A stretch of 27,725 nt of DNA from NCBI GenBank assembly GCA_000934455.1, contig KN892735.1:10239-37963 (forward strand). The letters are read 5' to 3'. Position 1 is the first letter of the stretch. Every line of letters begins with the position of its first letter. The stretch is from Apostichopus parvimensis (Eukaryota > Echinodermata > Holothuroidea > Aspidochirotida > Stichopodidae). A program made the position numbers and the translations under genes. The notes under the pieces were generated by a model. That model was not told the DNA's origin, ran no database searches, and worked only from the letters and a program-made list of their open reading frames with translations. This document shows, one piece after another, positions 17,313 to 27,157 of the stretch.

Positions 17313-20300
17313 CTGTGGAAGTAGAAAGAAAAATGTACAGTTTAACATCGATTACTACGTAGCTTTTAAACCCTTTAAAGTGTTCTCATCTGTATTTGCC
17401 CAAACTCTTCCTGACAAAGGAAGTCTTGTTTCCTTACCAACTAGTTAAAGCAGTATCTAGTAAAAATAATCTGTGTGGGACGCATTAGTTATCCTCTAAA
17501 TAGCATGATAATAGCTCGATCATTTGCATGCTGGCAGCTTCATTTCGACCTCTATTTATAAACAAAGGACATGAATGAAGCAAATTCAACTATGGATGGC
17601 ATTTAATCAGGGATGAGCCTGGGGTAAAAAATAAATCACGGAACTTTGCAAAACTTGCGGTATAGGCTCCAGTTTGCATATGCTACAGTGTGTTAGGATA
17701 ATAGTTCTTGTCCCTGCGGGAAAAGCTCATGCCTGTTTAATTTAACTTCAGTTTTGTAACCCATCATCTAACACTTCAATACTAACACTTACTTAAATAC
17801 TTACATGGAACATGCTTTGTTGTCTGCTCAGTTATAATGAGGTGAAAGTGTTTCTCCACCAACTCTTCATCATTTTTTGTCCACATGGTGTATTTTCTTT
17901 CTGCAAAAAAAGAAAGGAAAAAGACACATATAAAACCTTATCCAGCCTACTTTAATATCAGTACTGACAGCAATTGGATAGGAAACAAATAATTAAATGA
18001 GAAAAGACCTCTGGAAGCAGTTTGGCCAAGTGGACCTTGTAAGGAACCATGAAGAGCTAAGGTTGAAACTGAATGAATCTTTTCGTTGAAACAATCCATT
18101 GATCAATACACTAACTGGATAGGAGACAAAGTAGTGAAGTTTTTGAAGCCATAGAGATGCCATCTTAACTCCTCCCAAAGGTTTATACTTTCCACCAAAT
18201 GGGATTGGTCAAATTCTGCATAATTTCCTACAGATTCAGCCTAGATCCATGTTACACAGGCTAGCCTATATGTTTGGCCAAACAGAACAGCCTAAGTTCT
18301 TAAGCTCCAACTGATATGCCAGTATATCCTAGGCCTCATATTTGCATTAAAATTTAAGTTTAGGTTGCACCTAAACTTAATCAGCCGATGATCTTGTCGT
18401 GCGACTACGTTTTGGTATTCAGGCCTCTTGTCTTACTCTCCAGATTACTATTGGGCCTTAATTGAGTAGGCTAGCAGCTACGACAGCTTACTAAAGCTCT
18501 GAGTGCACGCCAAAGCTCAGATTTACACATAGTTCGATACCTGGCCATTGTCGTTATCACCATTTCAACTAAAAGTGCAGCTTTAAGTGACAGAGACCAC
18601 CAGAAAGTTTTTAAACCGATCAAACAGTACATAAACGTATGGAGTTCTAGACTTCTCGTGTCCTTTTGGGGTAATGCAAATGACTGATGCAGAACTTGAT
18701 AGCTTCAAACTGTTCTTATTGGACTTAGAATGACACCTATCCAGTTAATATGTCAACCAGTCAATCACATTCCATTTGATCTGTGTGTATCTGCAGACAC
18801 CCCTGTGATGGATCACTGAAATAAACATTTGGAAGGCTTCCATTCATGGTATATTAAGTTACAAGACAAATGTATGTTTCATACAATTCTACGGACCATG
18901 AAAGTGCACGTTGGATCTTCCTACTAGCAAAAATGTGTGGTTGAAAAAAGTAACAACTGCTGGATACTGTTTTGTCAATGAGGCACGGTTGTAAAATCTA
19001 TAATTTCACGCATATTACTAGGCATTCAGGGATGTTACTACTTTATATATGTTTGCTTTGCTTATCTATAAGATGAATTTAGTTACAGTCGGCATAAAAG
19101 CAAGCCTGGGTTGAAAACAGTTGTGTTCCTTACAGCACTACATGCTATTTTTCCCATCTTCATACCATATATCTATACTCACTCTTTTTGGTTCCTGCTT
19201 TCACTTCTTCTGAACACTTCCTTTTCTTAGCTGCATGAAATAAAAAGTAATCATAATAATAATCAGCAGTTATGTTTAAGGCGCTTAAGCGACCATCGGT
19301 AATAATAATCATAATACACGAACGACAATAAATTTGGCAACTGTAACGAAAGTCAAGCTTATATAGACCGAAGACAATCTGTAATGGATCGGTCGTAATT
19401 TTTAAAACTTCGATGACCTTTCATCGATACTGAGGAAAAAAATGACGACATTAATAATAATTGAATTATAGATTATTCAAACCTTCCATAACAGCAGGTG
19501 GTGCCTGGTCTCTATTCTCTTTGGCGTCGTACGAGTATCCCATATGTTTAAGGTATGACGCTCGTTCAGACACCGGTACATCCATTGATGCATATAAAGT
19601 ACTGATGTGATGTCGGTTTCTTGTAGCAGTCAGTCTGGTTTTGCTCGACACCTCTGCATTGTGACAAATGCCACTAAGTGCATGCCAACCCGTAACAAGA
19701 TTAGGTGATGATTGGATGCGAGGAAACACATATCCATTGCTCGCCAACACACCTGCTGAAGATCTTGCTGCCGAGCTTGTCAGAACCTCAATTGCCTGTA
19801 TGCAATCATCTGGGAAAAGGACAGGAACAGGACGGTTGTTTCCTCTGACTGTCTGGTAAGTAACTTTCAACGTTGTGAGCATGTGTTCCTCAATTTGATC
19901 AGAAATTGCATCAGCTTGTGTCTCGTCAATCCACGCATCTGCCATGGCCTCCTTCCATTCTTCAATGGACAGCCTACATGGTTCACCACCATGTTTTGCA
20001 TTAAATAAAGTCAGCCTCGCTACCACCACGTCACGTAACTTTTCGAAGTTGTACGAGTCCCAAACAATGACATCATCTTCCATCATGGTGGTTATCACTG
20101 ACGATATGTAGTTCCGCAGCTTCTTAACATCTTCCTCGAGAGGTAGGGCTGCTGGATTTCTAAGATTGGCTTGGCTGTTTTTGTTTCCCTGGTATTTTGC
20201 ATCACCAAATAAATAATTGTGGTTTAGTTCAAGAATGGCAACAAACTGGTCTATCTCTTCTGCACATGCGTCTTGTCCTTCAACCAAATGGGTGGCCTTT

Positions 20301-23300
20301 ACTATTTTACAGGATTTCTTCAACAAGTAGTAGAGTGAAATCTTCAGGCCTGGCTTGAGTTCATTACCTTCTCCTGAATATGATGAAATTGCCTCTGTCA
20401 AACAGTTAAAGTTTCCTCTCTGAAACATGTCTCTTGCAGTACCTCTTTCCAGGGGTCCTGTGCCATGTATCTCATGTTGCTCTTTGAAGCACCGGTACAA
20501 AGAAGCCAGCCGCCTCATATCTGACATGACATGTTTTCGAACTTCGGTCTTCTTATCCTCTTTGTTTCTGCTTGCATCCAACAATCTCTTTCCTATGTCA
20601 ACAATGAAAGGATCACTGCGACAGACTTCACCGACTTCATCCTCTTTGAATCGACGGAGTATGTCACGCTGAAATTCAGAGATATTCTGATTCACTCTAA
20701 ACTCAGGTGTGACCAAGGATACAGGGACTGAACATGCTTGCAAACAGCTATCTCCTTGACAAATGGCCTTGTGTCTTCCAAAGAATCTAGTGGCATAAAA
20801 CCCCTTACACAAGCCACAGATGACCAAAGGGTTTTCAGTGGCAGTCCTCCTTTCCGTTTCATATTTTGGGTTGTCGACTTTCATCTGTAATATGTTGGCA
20901 TGTAAGATTCCTTCTTTCCTCATCAAGGCAAAAGCTTCCACCCTTTCCTTTTGGGGTAGTTCAAGTGCCCTTTTAACCTGTTCTTCATCCTTATGGATAA
21001 GCTTGATGTGTCTAGTTAGTGTCTTTTTGTAATACTTCCCACAAAATGGACACTTTCTTGAAGGCTTGAACCTTGGTGGTTGTTTCGATTTACCAGCAAT
21101 GATGTTTGCCTCTTTGTTATCAGTCTTTGAAGAAGATGCTTCAGACAGCTGTTGGAAGACCTCACTACTGTCCCTATTTTCTTCAGGGTAACGTGTAAGG
21201 TCCTTGGCTTCTTCCTGAAAAACATTAGGATATTTAATGGATCAAATGTTCTTAAGAGACATGTCATTCCAATGTTTGATTGATTATCCATACTTATCAC
21301 AATGAGAACGTAAACAGTAATTTACAACTACTAAACCATTAAAGGTTTGACATAACATACCTTGATACAGATAGAAAAGACGAAAGTAAACCAAACAAAA
21401 GTTTTAAGTTATAACGCACCAACCCATTAAAGGTTCAAACAGTACAGTTCACTCCCATTCGCATAACATGTCACAAACTCTAAAGGAATTTATGTAAGGC
21501 ACGGTGTTTTACAATTACCTACCATACCAAATATAATTTTGTTCAATTTTCCCTTCTTGAAAATATCATTTTTCCACAATATTCCCGTTTTGACCTCTAC
21601 TGACCCCACAGACCTTTGACCTCAAACTAAAAGGCTTCTTATGTGCAATATATGGCATTCACATACTGTACAAATCATCGTATCTGTACAGTACATGTTT
21701 AACTTACAGTATTGAGATATCATGTTTACAAACTGGCCAACACACCCACACACAACCCAACACACACAATAAATCAGTTTGATTCTATGTCTCCCTAATA
21801 TATAAACATCTCAATATTATTGGTCTTATTGCATGTCTACCAATTGTGCCTTATGGAAGTGTGTGTGTACATATATATACTGTAGGATGTACAGTCGGAC
21901 GACACAGTCCAGGTTGGACAATCTGGCCAGATACCTTACCTAGTACTTATAATAGCAAGAGCACTGTACAGTAGCCTTAATTTGATATCCCACCTCCTCA
22001 GCTGGTCTTACATTAATTAATCATTAATCAGATAACAACTTAGTATTTTAATACACCAATACCAAATAGTGCAGATCTACCCTAAAGAGATTTTATTGAG
22101 TTGTTTTGCAACATGAAATAATGTACACATTGGTTAAATGCATATATTCTTATCAATATATTATTAATACAGTTTAAATTCAAAATGTATGTTTACATCA
22201 GTGCACAAGTTTTCATCACAATGTTTCCATTTAATGTATCTCTATATCTTCAATATAAGTATCATTTTCTATCTAATTCAAAAGGTTTTACAAAATAGCA
22301 ACTGGGTTATAATGCAAGTAACATTTCTTAGTCAGTCTGATTCTATATCTCCCTAATGTAGCCAACCAAAGTGTATATAGCTGAGTTGTACAGCATTAGT
22401 ACAATATATTTTCAGTGTCTCCTATATATATCTATTTATCACATACATATATATATTATTTGTGTTAAAAAGAGAAAATTCCAAGTGTAAGCATGATTCC
22501 ACTAGAAGTGAAATCAGGTATCATTTTCTAGCAAAATCAACAACTTTACCAAAATAGCAACTATAGGTTATGCAAGGAAAGTTTCTTAAAAATCAGTTTG
22601 ATTCTACTGTATGTCTCCCTAATGTAGCCACCCAAAGTGTATATACATAGAGCAAGTTTCTACAGCATTAGTACAATATATTACTGTCTCCCAAATATAT
22701 CAAATTATCACAAACTATATATATGCAATTTGTGTTAGAAAATTCCAAGTGTAAGATTTGTACCGTCTATGGTTCTCATGTCTAAAACAAATGTACCAAT
22801 AACATACCCTCTTCCTCCATGGTACATCGCTGACGCCATAGTCACACCTCAGCTCGCTTCCCTTTTCTACATCTTTCAATGCAAAGAGGCACAGTTTTGG
22901 CACTCCTTCCACAGTAATAATCCTCATCTTGCAGTTGGCCAAGTTCCTACCATCATTAACCATTCTTCCATTTCCACACGAATCTGTAGCATCGATACTT
23001 CAAAAATGGATAAAAAAATAATGGGTCAGTTAAGATTTATTTAAGGCATCTCTGCTCCTGAGGTTATGAAAATCCACAATGTCATATTATGAGACAAGAT
23101 GATGGAACTGGATGTTGAAATTAGAGCTTTGTAGAACATACATTTTTATCTGTCAAGTTCCACTGAAAAGGTACTGCCACTGTGAGCGAAGTTTGTTGTA
23201 ACTTTGTCAAGGTGTCACGCCTATCTCAATATTGGAGACTAGTACTTTAAAAATGATCTATATTCACACAGAGTTGTAAAATATGAAAACCTTTCCCTCG

Positions 23301-26300
23301 CTGCTTCTCCTTAAAGATATGTTACTCAATTATTTTACAAACATGACAGATCAAATGTGCCCGAGATCCATTAGATGTCAAAACAGTGAATTACACTTTT
23401 GATAGGATTATACTTTTAGTATTACTGGTGATCTTGAAATGATGACTGAAGTTGGTGTGACAAGATGGTTGTGAGAATAGGTCAAAGGTCAAAACCTTCG
23501 TAGGATTCCCCCTCCCCCCAGGGGAATAGTGTCCTTGGCATTGCTAAGAATATTAATGAGTATGGATTATTTGTAAATTACACAACATGTGGTAGGCCAA
23601 CTAATCCTGTATGATATGTACCATATATGCAGCAGGTAAGTTAGCCTACAAAACCAGCACATGTATGCTGTATGTGAGAACTAGTATTCGACCGATAATC
23701 GGTTAGATAATCGGCATCCGGCCTATTATCAGACAACCTGTAAATAATTGGCATGAGCAAAATCCATTGCGCTACTCATTATGCGGAATGGATTATTACT
23801 TTCCCCACATAAAGGATTGTATTTTTCGGCGCTTTTGATTCACCGCAACCGGAAAAGAATGTAGATCATTCGATTCAACGCTACTGAAAGCAGGGGAAGG
23901 TAACGATATCGCAAGTCCCTCATGCGAGATTGTACTAATGCTCTTCCATATACTATCCAGTTTTGGCAGTTAACATCATACATTATACCTGCAATAAGCT
24001 TAGGGGGACGATGTAATTAATTTGTTTTTCACTTCGTTTCTTGCATAACAAAACCTCCTGTTATCCATGTTTAAACGATTGATAAGGAAGATTTATTGTC
24101 TTGACTATTTTGTCAACCAAACAATATACTTTTTAACTACTTTGGCTGTTTCACCGTACGTGAAAACTGGAAAGTGAGAATGATAATATTAGGCTTTGCT
24201 CACTGTGAGTTCTACATACATTAGGCTAGTCTGGCTAGAGAACGGTTGAACCTCATAACTGTTCAGTTTGCAAATGCGCCCAAGAATTTACATGCGATAA
24301 AATGATGAAATGAAGGCTCAAAATACTCCTAAAAATCCCTTATAATGTTTGGCGACAGTCCTCAGTAGTTATGCATTACAGTATTTTGTGATTAGGCAAA
24401 TACACTTACGCATATTTTTGCAAAAAACACAACACAATTTTTTCCCCTGACCGCATGTACCATACGTGCTAAAATAACCCCTTTCAGTAACTGAACTCCA
24501 CAACCGACTAAAGCAAGTCTAATTTCCAGCGACACGTGCGACAAAGTCAACAGGACTTTAGTGTGTGATTTCTCTCACATGTATTTAAGTCAATGGAGAA
24601 GCGCCATTGACTTACTGTGTATAATCATTTGAAACAATGTTCGATGGAAGTTTTCCCTCGCAGATGGTAATCATTGAAAACTTGAAGCAAACGTTCGGGA
24701 TTGTTTAATATTTCATATCAGATTATATATTTCGATAACATATTACGAAATTACGAAAGATTTATTTCCGTTTGGTCTACTTTTCACTTTATTTACGTTG
24801 GAGTTGCAATACTGACAATGGTTATAACACCAGTTGTAAAAGCTGGCCCTACCTATTTTTTTTGGCATTTCGTAGCCAATGGCTACTATTTTCCCCCTTC
24901 TGTTGTCTGTACAGCACTACCATTTACTGTATTGTGGTGGGATTGCAATATTGCAACTCATCGTTATAAACATACAGCGCCCCATGTATGTATTACAGTG
25001 TTCTTTGTTTGCTTTAGTGTAAGCCGTTCATTGCATCTTTGATTGTATTGGCCTAGAGTTGGTAATCATGCATAACACTTAATCATATATTAGGCCAGTC
25101 CCACTAAAATGATGAAATAATCGGTAATCAGCCAGATTGTCACATGAACTAATCGGTAATCGGTAATAACCGATTATCACGTATTCGGTCGAACATTTTG
25201 CCTGTAGAAATAACAGAAGTTTTGCATACACTTCAATCCTTTTTGATCAATCTAGGATAAGTCCTTGAGAAGTTGATTGATTAATTGGAAGGTCCCAACA
25301 TTGTTTTCTTTTGCATTCAGTCTGTCGAGGTTAAGGGTAAGGACATTTCCCCTATTTTGAGGATATCAATTCAATCTATATTTTGTAACATAACCTGTTT
25401 TTAGTTCCACACTAGTGTACAGTAGGTTGAACATTCTAGAACTGCCACAAAATTTTCTGAGGCAAAAGTTCAAGGTCTGCAGACTGTTTTTATAACTTTA
25501 CTTTCTATGTTGTTTGTATCAGGGTGGTAGTTAGGATTTTGCAGGTGGCAGTTGAATTTTCTGGAGTGGCGGTTGCCATCGAATTCTGCGTCCTGGGGAG
25601 GGTTCTCACATGTACAGTAGTTAAGTCAATGGAGATGTCTCATTGATATAGTGTGTAAAATCAGAAGACGTCGGAAGAACGATTCCAGTAATACGACGAT
25701 TGTATGACACACACACAAACACGTAATTTGTATTCAAGATAGAGCTAACGTACTGAGTAGAGATATTCAGTAATCCAGTTTGTATAAATAGCAGAGGTCG
25801 AACAGCACAGTGACCTCCCGATTTCGTTATTTATATTATTTTTCCAAAGATCAAATCAGTTTTGAGTGAGAGTGATTTCTTTAACAGTCATTTGTGACAC
25901 TATTTACTGAATTTTGTACTGGTCGATCAGAAGCCCGAGTGACGGTCAGTATTAGAACTTTTTACTTGGAGTACCGGTCGGAAAACGTCAGTGCTGGCCA
26001 AGTCCGAACGGCATAGCTACAACACTGGTTTATATGTGTCGGTATGCTAGTGACAATTTTTTTTTTTTTAACTGTGTATGCAGATGAACAACTTTCAATT
26101 ACAATACTGTCTACAATGAGTAGACTGCAATATTATCCTAATACAATTTAAATGTAAAACAAGTTAAATAGTATACATTTACAGCTTACCATTTTGTTTT
26201 TCCATTATGACAAAAGAAATAAAGGAAACTTCCTTTGTCTTCTGGATAATTGGCTTCTCTGTGTTCCCCTTCTTCTTGAGCAATAAGTTCCCCAATATAT

Positions 26301-26352
26301 TCCAAAAGAAAGTCTCCCTTCTTGAACCGTTTCTCACAAAACACACCGGAGC
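17173..26352 (-). CDS. SET-zinc finger-recombinase-like-SANT fusion gene (5' end off window)
   Basis: Six minus-strand exons (26190-26352, 22808-22997, 19483-21214, 19183-19230, 17805-17900, 17173-17312) join through five GT-AG introns in one frame to give 788 visible residues. Domains in order: a KMT5A/PR-Set7-like SET domain (1-117), a C2H2 finger (172-191), a C2HC finger (250-269), a long helical region, a tyrosine-recombinase-like domain (about 560-690), a basic linker (about 695-712) and a SANT/Myb-like domain (about 713-788). Known of the families: SET domains methylate lysine, usually on histones; such fingers and SANT domains bind DNA or chromatin; the recombinase fold comes from Crypton-like or related mobile elements. 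I infer a nuclear chromatin factor with a domesticated or decayed recombinase body. The first coding exon is not visible; the SET domain begins with a split codon at 26352. Every internal junction keeps phase, which argues against a pseudogene. Confidence 0.85.
17805..17900 (-). CDS. Fusion gene exon 5: start of SANT/Myb-like domain
   Basis: The acceptor is TTTTTTTGCAG and the donor is a perfect GTAAGT. The 31 full codons begin RKYTMWTKNDEELVEKHF, which has the Trp-x5-Glu/Asp-rich first helix expected of Myb/SANT-like domains. Phases on both sides (split after base 1) match the neighbours. Confidence 0.87.
18354..18380. repeat. Perfect 12-bp hairpin
   Basis: TTAAGTTTAGGT, a 3-nt loop TGC, then the exact complement ACCTAAACTTAA. 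It lies in the intron between exons 4 and 5 of the fusion gene. Function is unknown; it could be a chance palindrome or the scar of an element. Confidence 0.9.
19183..19230 (-). CDS. Fusion gene exon 4: basic linker
   Basis: A 48-nt exon between TTTCATGCAG and GTGAGT, encoding AKKRKCSEEVKAGTKKK with the split codons at both ends. The KKRK cluster is a plausible nuclear localisation signal. Its small size makes it easy to miss, but the frame requires it: it turns the phase-1 end of exon 3 into the phase-1 start of exon 5. Confidence 0.82.
19250..19320 (-). mobile_element. Probable LINE 3' tail fragment
   Basis: On the minus strand GCGCCTTAAACATAACTGCT is followed by GATTATTATTATGATTA. This resembles the GCGCTT...TTATTATTA terminus shared by CR1/L2-like LINEs. 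It is very short and lies in an intron, so the call is tentative. Confidence 0.35.
19483..21214 (-). CDS. Fusion gene exon 3: zinc fingers and recombinase-like domain
   Basis: A 1732-nt exon (577 codons plus one base) between TTTTTCAG and the weaker donor GAAG|GTTTGA. The first 91 codons contain no ATG, so the reading frame enters from exon 2. It holds CPFCGKYYKKTLTRHIKLIH (C-x2-C-x10-H-x4-H) and then a C2HC finger (C250, C253, H265, C269). A long region rich in Glu and Lys follows, with helical character (for example KISLYYLLKKSCK). The C-terminal part has the layout of a tyrosine recombinase: PVPVLFP, then LTATRNRHHISTLY (the HxxR/H-type box), then KHMGYS, then KENRDQAP. In related proteins as I remember them the last two read HMGHS and a Tyr-containing segment. 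If so, the second His and the nucleophilic Tyr are gone and the domain is probably catalytically dead. Confidence 0.88.
22257..22765. repeat. Tandem duplication of a unit of about 260 bp
   Basis: TATCATTTTCTA, CAAAATAGCAACT, CTCCCTAATGTAGCC, CAGCATTAGTACAATATATT and AAAATTCCAAGTGTAAG each occur twice in the same order, offset by about 260 bp. A partial third copy (CAGTTTGATTCTATGTCTCC) lies at about 21775. All are within the intron between exons 2 and 3 of the fusion gene. Confidence 0.85.
22808..22997 (-). CDS. Fusion gene exon 2: C-terminal half of the SET domain
   Basis: The acceptor TTTTTGAAG and the donor AGG|GTATGT bound 190 nt: one base completing a Cys codon plus 63 codons. It reads IDATDSCGNGRMVNDG, NCKMRII, GVPKLCLFALKDVEKG, ELRCDYG and ends PWRKR. 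This matches the KMT5A-type SET core (CVDAT, RLIN, DYG). Two changes stand out: VND replaces the usual INH of the Asn-His motif, and the first Tyr of YDYG is Cys, while the second Tyr is kept. The start of an open frame at MVNDG is only internal. Confidence 0.9.
23685..25195. mobile_element. Putative non-autonomous DNA transposon with AATCGGT-rich ends
   Basis: The left end TTCGACCGATAATCGG and the inverted right end TTCGACCGAATACGTGATAA share the terminal TTCGACCGA. Both termini are studded with the subterminal motif ATAATCGG/AATCGGT (right end: AATCGGTAATCGGTAATAAC). The body of about 1.5 kb has no convincing transposase. No clear target-site duplication could be seen, so the boundaries are approximate. 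It lies in the intron between SET exons 1 and 2. Confidence 0.55.
24573..25665. repeat. Dispersed pair of hairpin-containing repeats
   Basis: TCTCACATGTA followed by TTAAGTCAATGGAGA, CATTGA and TGTGTAWAATCA occurs at 24573-24633 and again at 25604-25663. In the first copy AAGTCAATGG and CCATTGACTT form a perfect 10-bp stem around a 7-nt loop. The copies lie inside and outside the AATCGGT element, about 1030 bp apart. Confidence 0.7.
26190..26352 (-). CDS. Fusion gene exon 1 visible: N-terminal half of the SET domain
   Basis: The acceptor TTTGTACCCAG and the donor AATG|GTAAGC bound 163 nt: two bases of a split codon, 53 codons and two bases. It reads SGVFCEKRFKKGDFLLEY, IGELIAQEEGEHREANY and HNGKTK, matching KMT5A-type SET N-terminal sequence (RGVFAxxxFxxGDFVVEYxGDLI). 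The donor joins exon 2 to give KTKCIDAT. The preceding exon, carrying the first Gly of the GxG motif and the translation start, is not visible up to the end of the window. Confidence 0.9.
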
Positions 26353-26646
26353 CTGGGTACAAAAATGAGAAAAAAATTATGCTTCGAAGCCAAGACCAAC
26401 CAGAATGCCAGTACTTATAGTGATTTCTTGCCGTATAAGGTGTCAACATCCATGCTCTGACAGATATTATGTGTTCTGTTTTGTGTTCCAACTGCATTTT
26501 GTGGTATGCAGTATTCTGGTCATACGGTGTACGTTTTAAGTGATGATACATGTATCCAAGGCTGACATCAATACTGCACAATTTTAGCAAAGTCAGTATG
26601 TTGATTAATTTTTGCTATGTACAGTATGAGTACCAACACACTAGAC

Positions 26647-27149
26647 CAGGGGTTCCCTAACTGGGGTGCATGAACCCCCCAGGGGGTGCTTGAGTCCATC
26701 CCAGGGGGTTTGTGAGACGTTTCTGAATTTCAAAACTATAGTATCTTCGACTACAACAAACATAAATGAAATTGTACATGGTAAACTGGGATTTCTCTGC
26801 ATTATTTCTTGACAAAAAACGACTTTAATGTAGTGCTTAAAACTATAACATTAGCCGACTTACGTGGCCATAAAACTATATATCAAATTGGCTATATATT
26901 AAAACAAAAATTAAGAGTACTTTTTGTTGAACCAAAATCTGATATATCATATAATTTAGTAATGTAGAAAAGTTGTACGTATCGACAAACTCTACAATAT
27001 TACACTATGAACTTGATCTTTTACGAAGCACTGTTATGCGTATTATAGTATATTAATGACTCAGATTGTGTCTCGAAAAGTTGGGGGTTCGTGGACAACC
27101 CTGACATCTATAAGGGGTTTGTTGGGGGGATAAAGTTAGGGAAACCCTT
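26647..27149. mobile_element. hAT-like MITE, 503 bp, with perfect 8-bp target duplication
   Basis: The element begins CAGGGGTTCCCTAACTGGGG, and its other end is the inverted AAGGGTTTCCCTAAC, a hAT-type terminal inverted repeat of the common CAGGGGTTC class. The direct repeat CACTAGAC flanks it exactly on both sides (26639-26646 and 27150-27157). G-rich sequence (CAGGGGGT, AAGGGGTTTG) follows inside both ends. It has no transposase and lies in or just upstream of the fusion gene. Confidence 0.9.
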
Positions 27150-27157
27150 CACTAGAC

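Noticed and set aside
21016..21300. 94-codon minus-strand open frame
   Set aside because: It is in another frame over the finger-coding exon; the true frame there reads the C2H2 finger and continues into the large exon.
22769..23044. 91-codon plus-strand open frame
   Set aside because: Antisense of the SET exon and its splice acceptor.
24701..25042. 113-codon plus-strand open frame with hydrophobic stretches
   Set aside because: Lies inside the AATCGGT element; low-complexity AT-rich translation with no recognisable transposase or membrane protein pattern.
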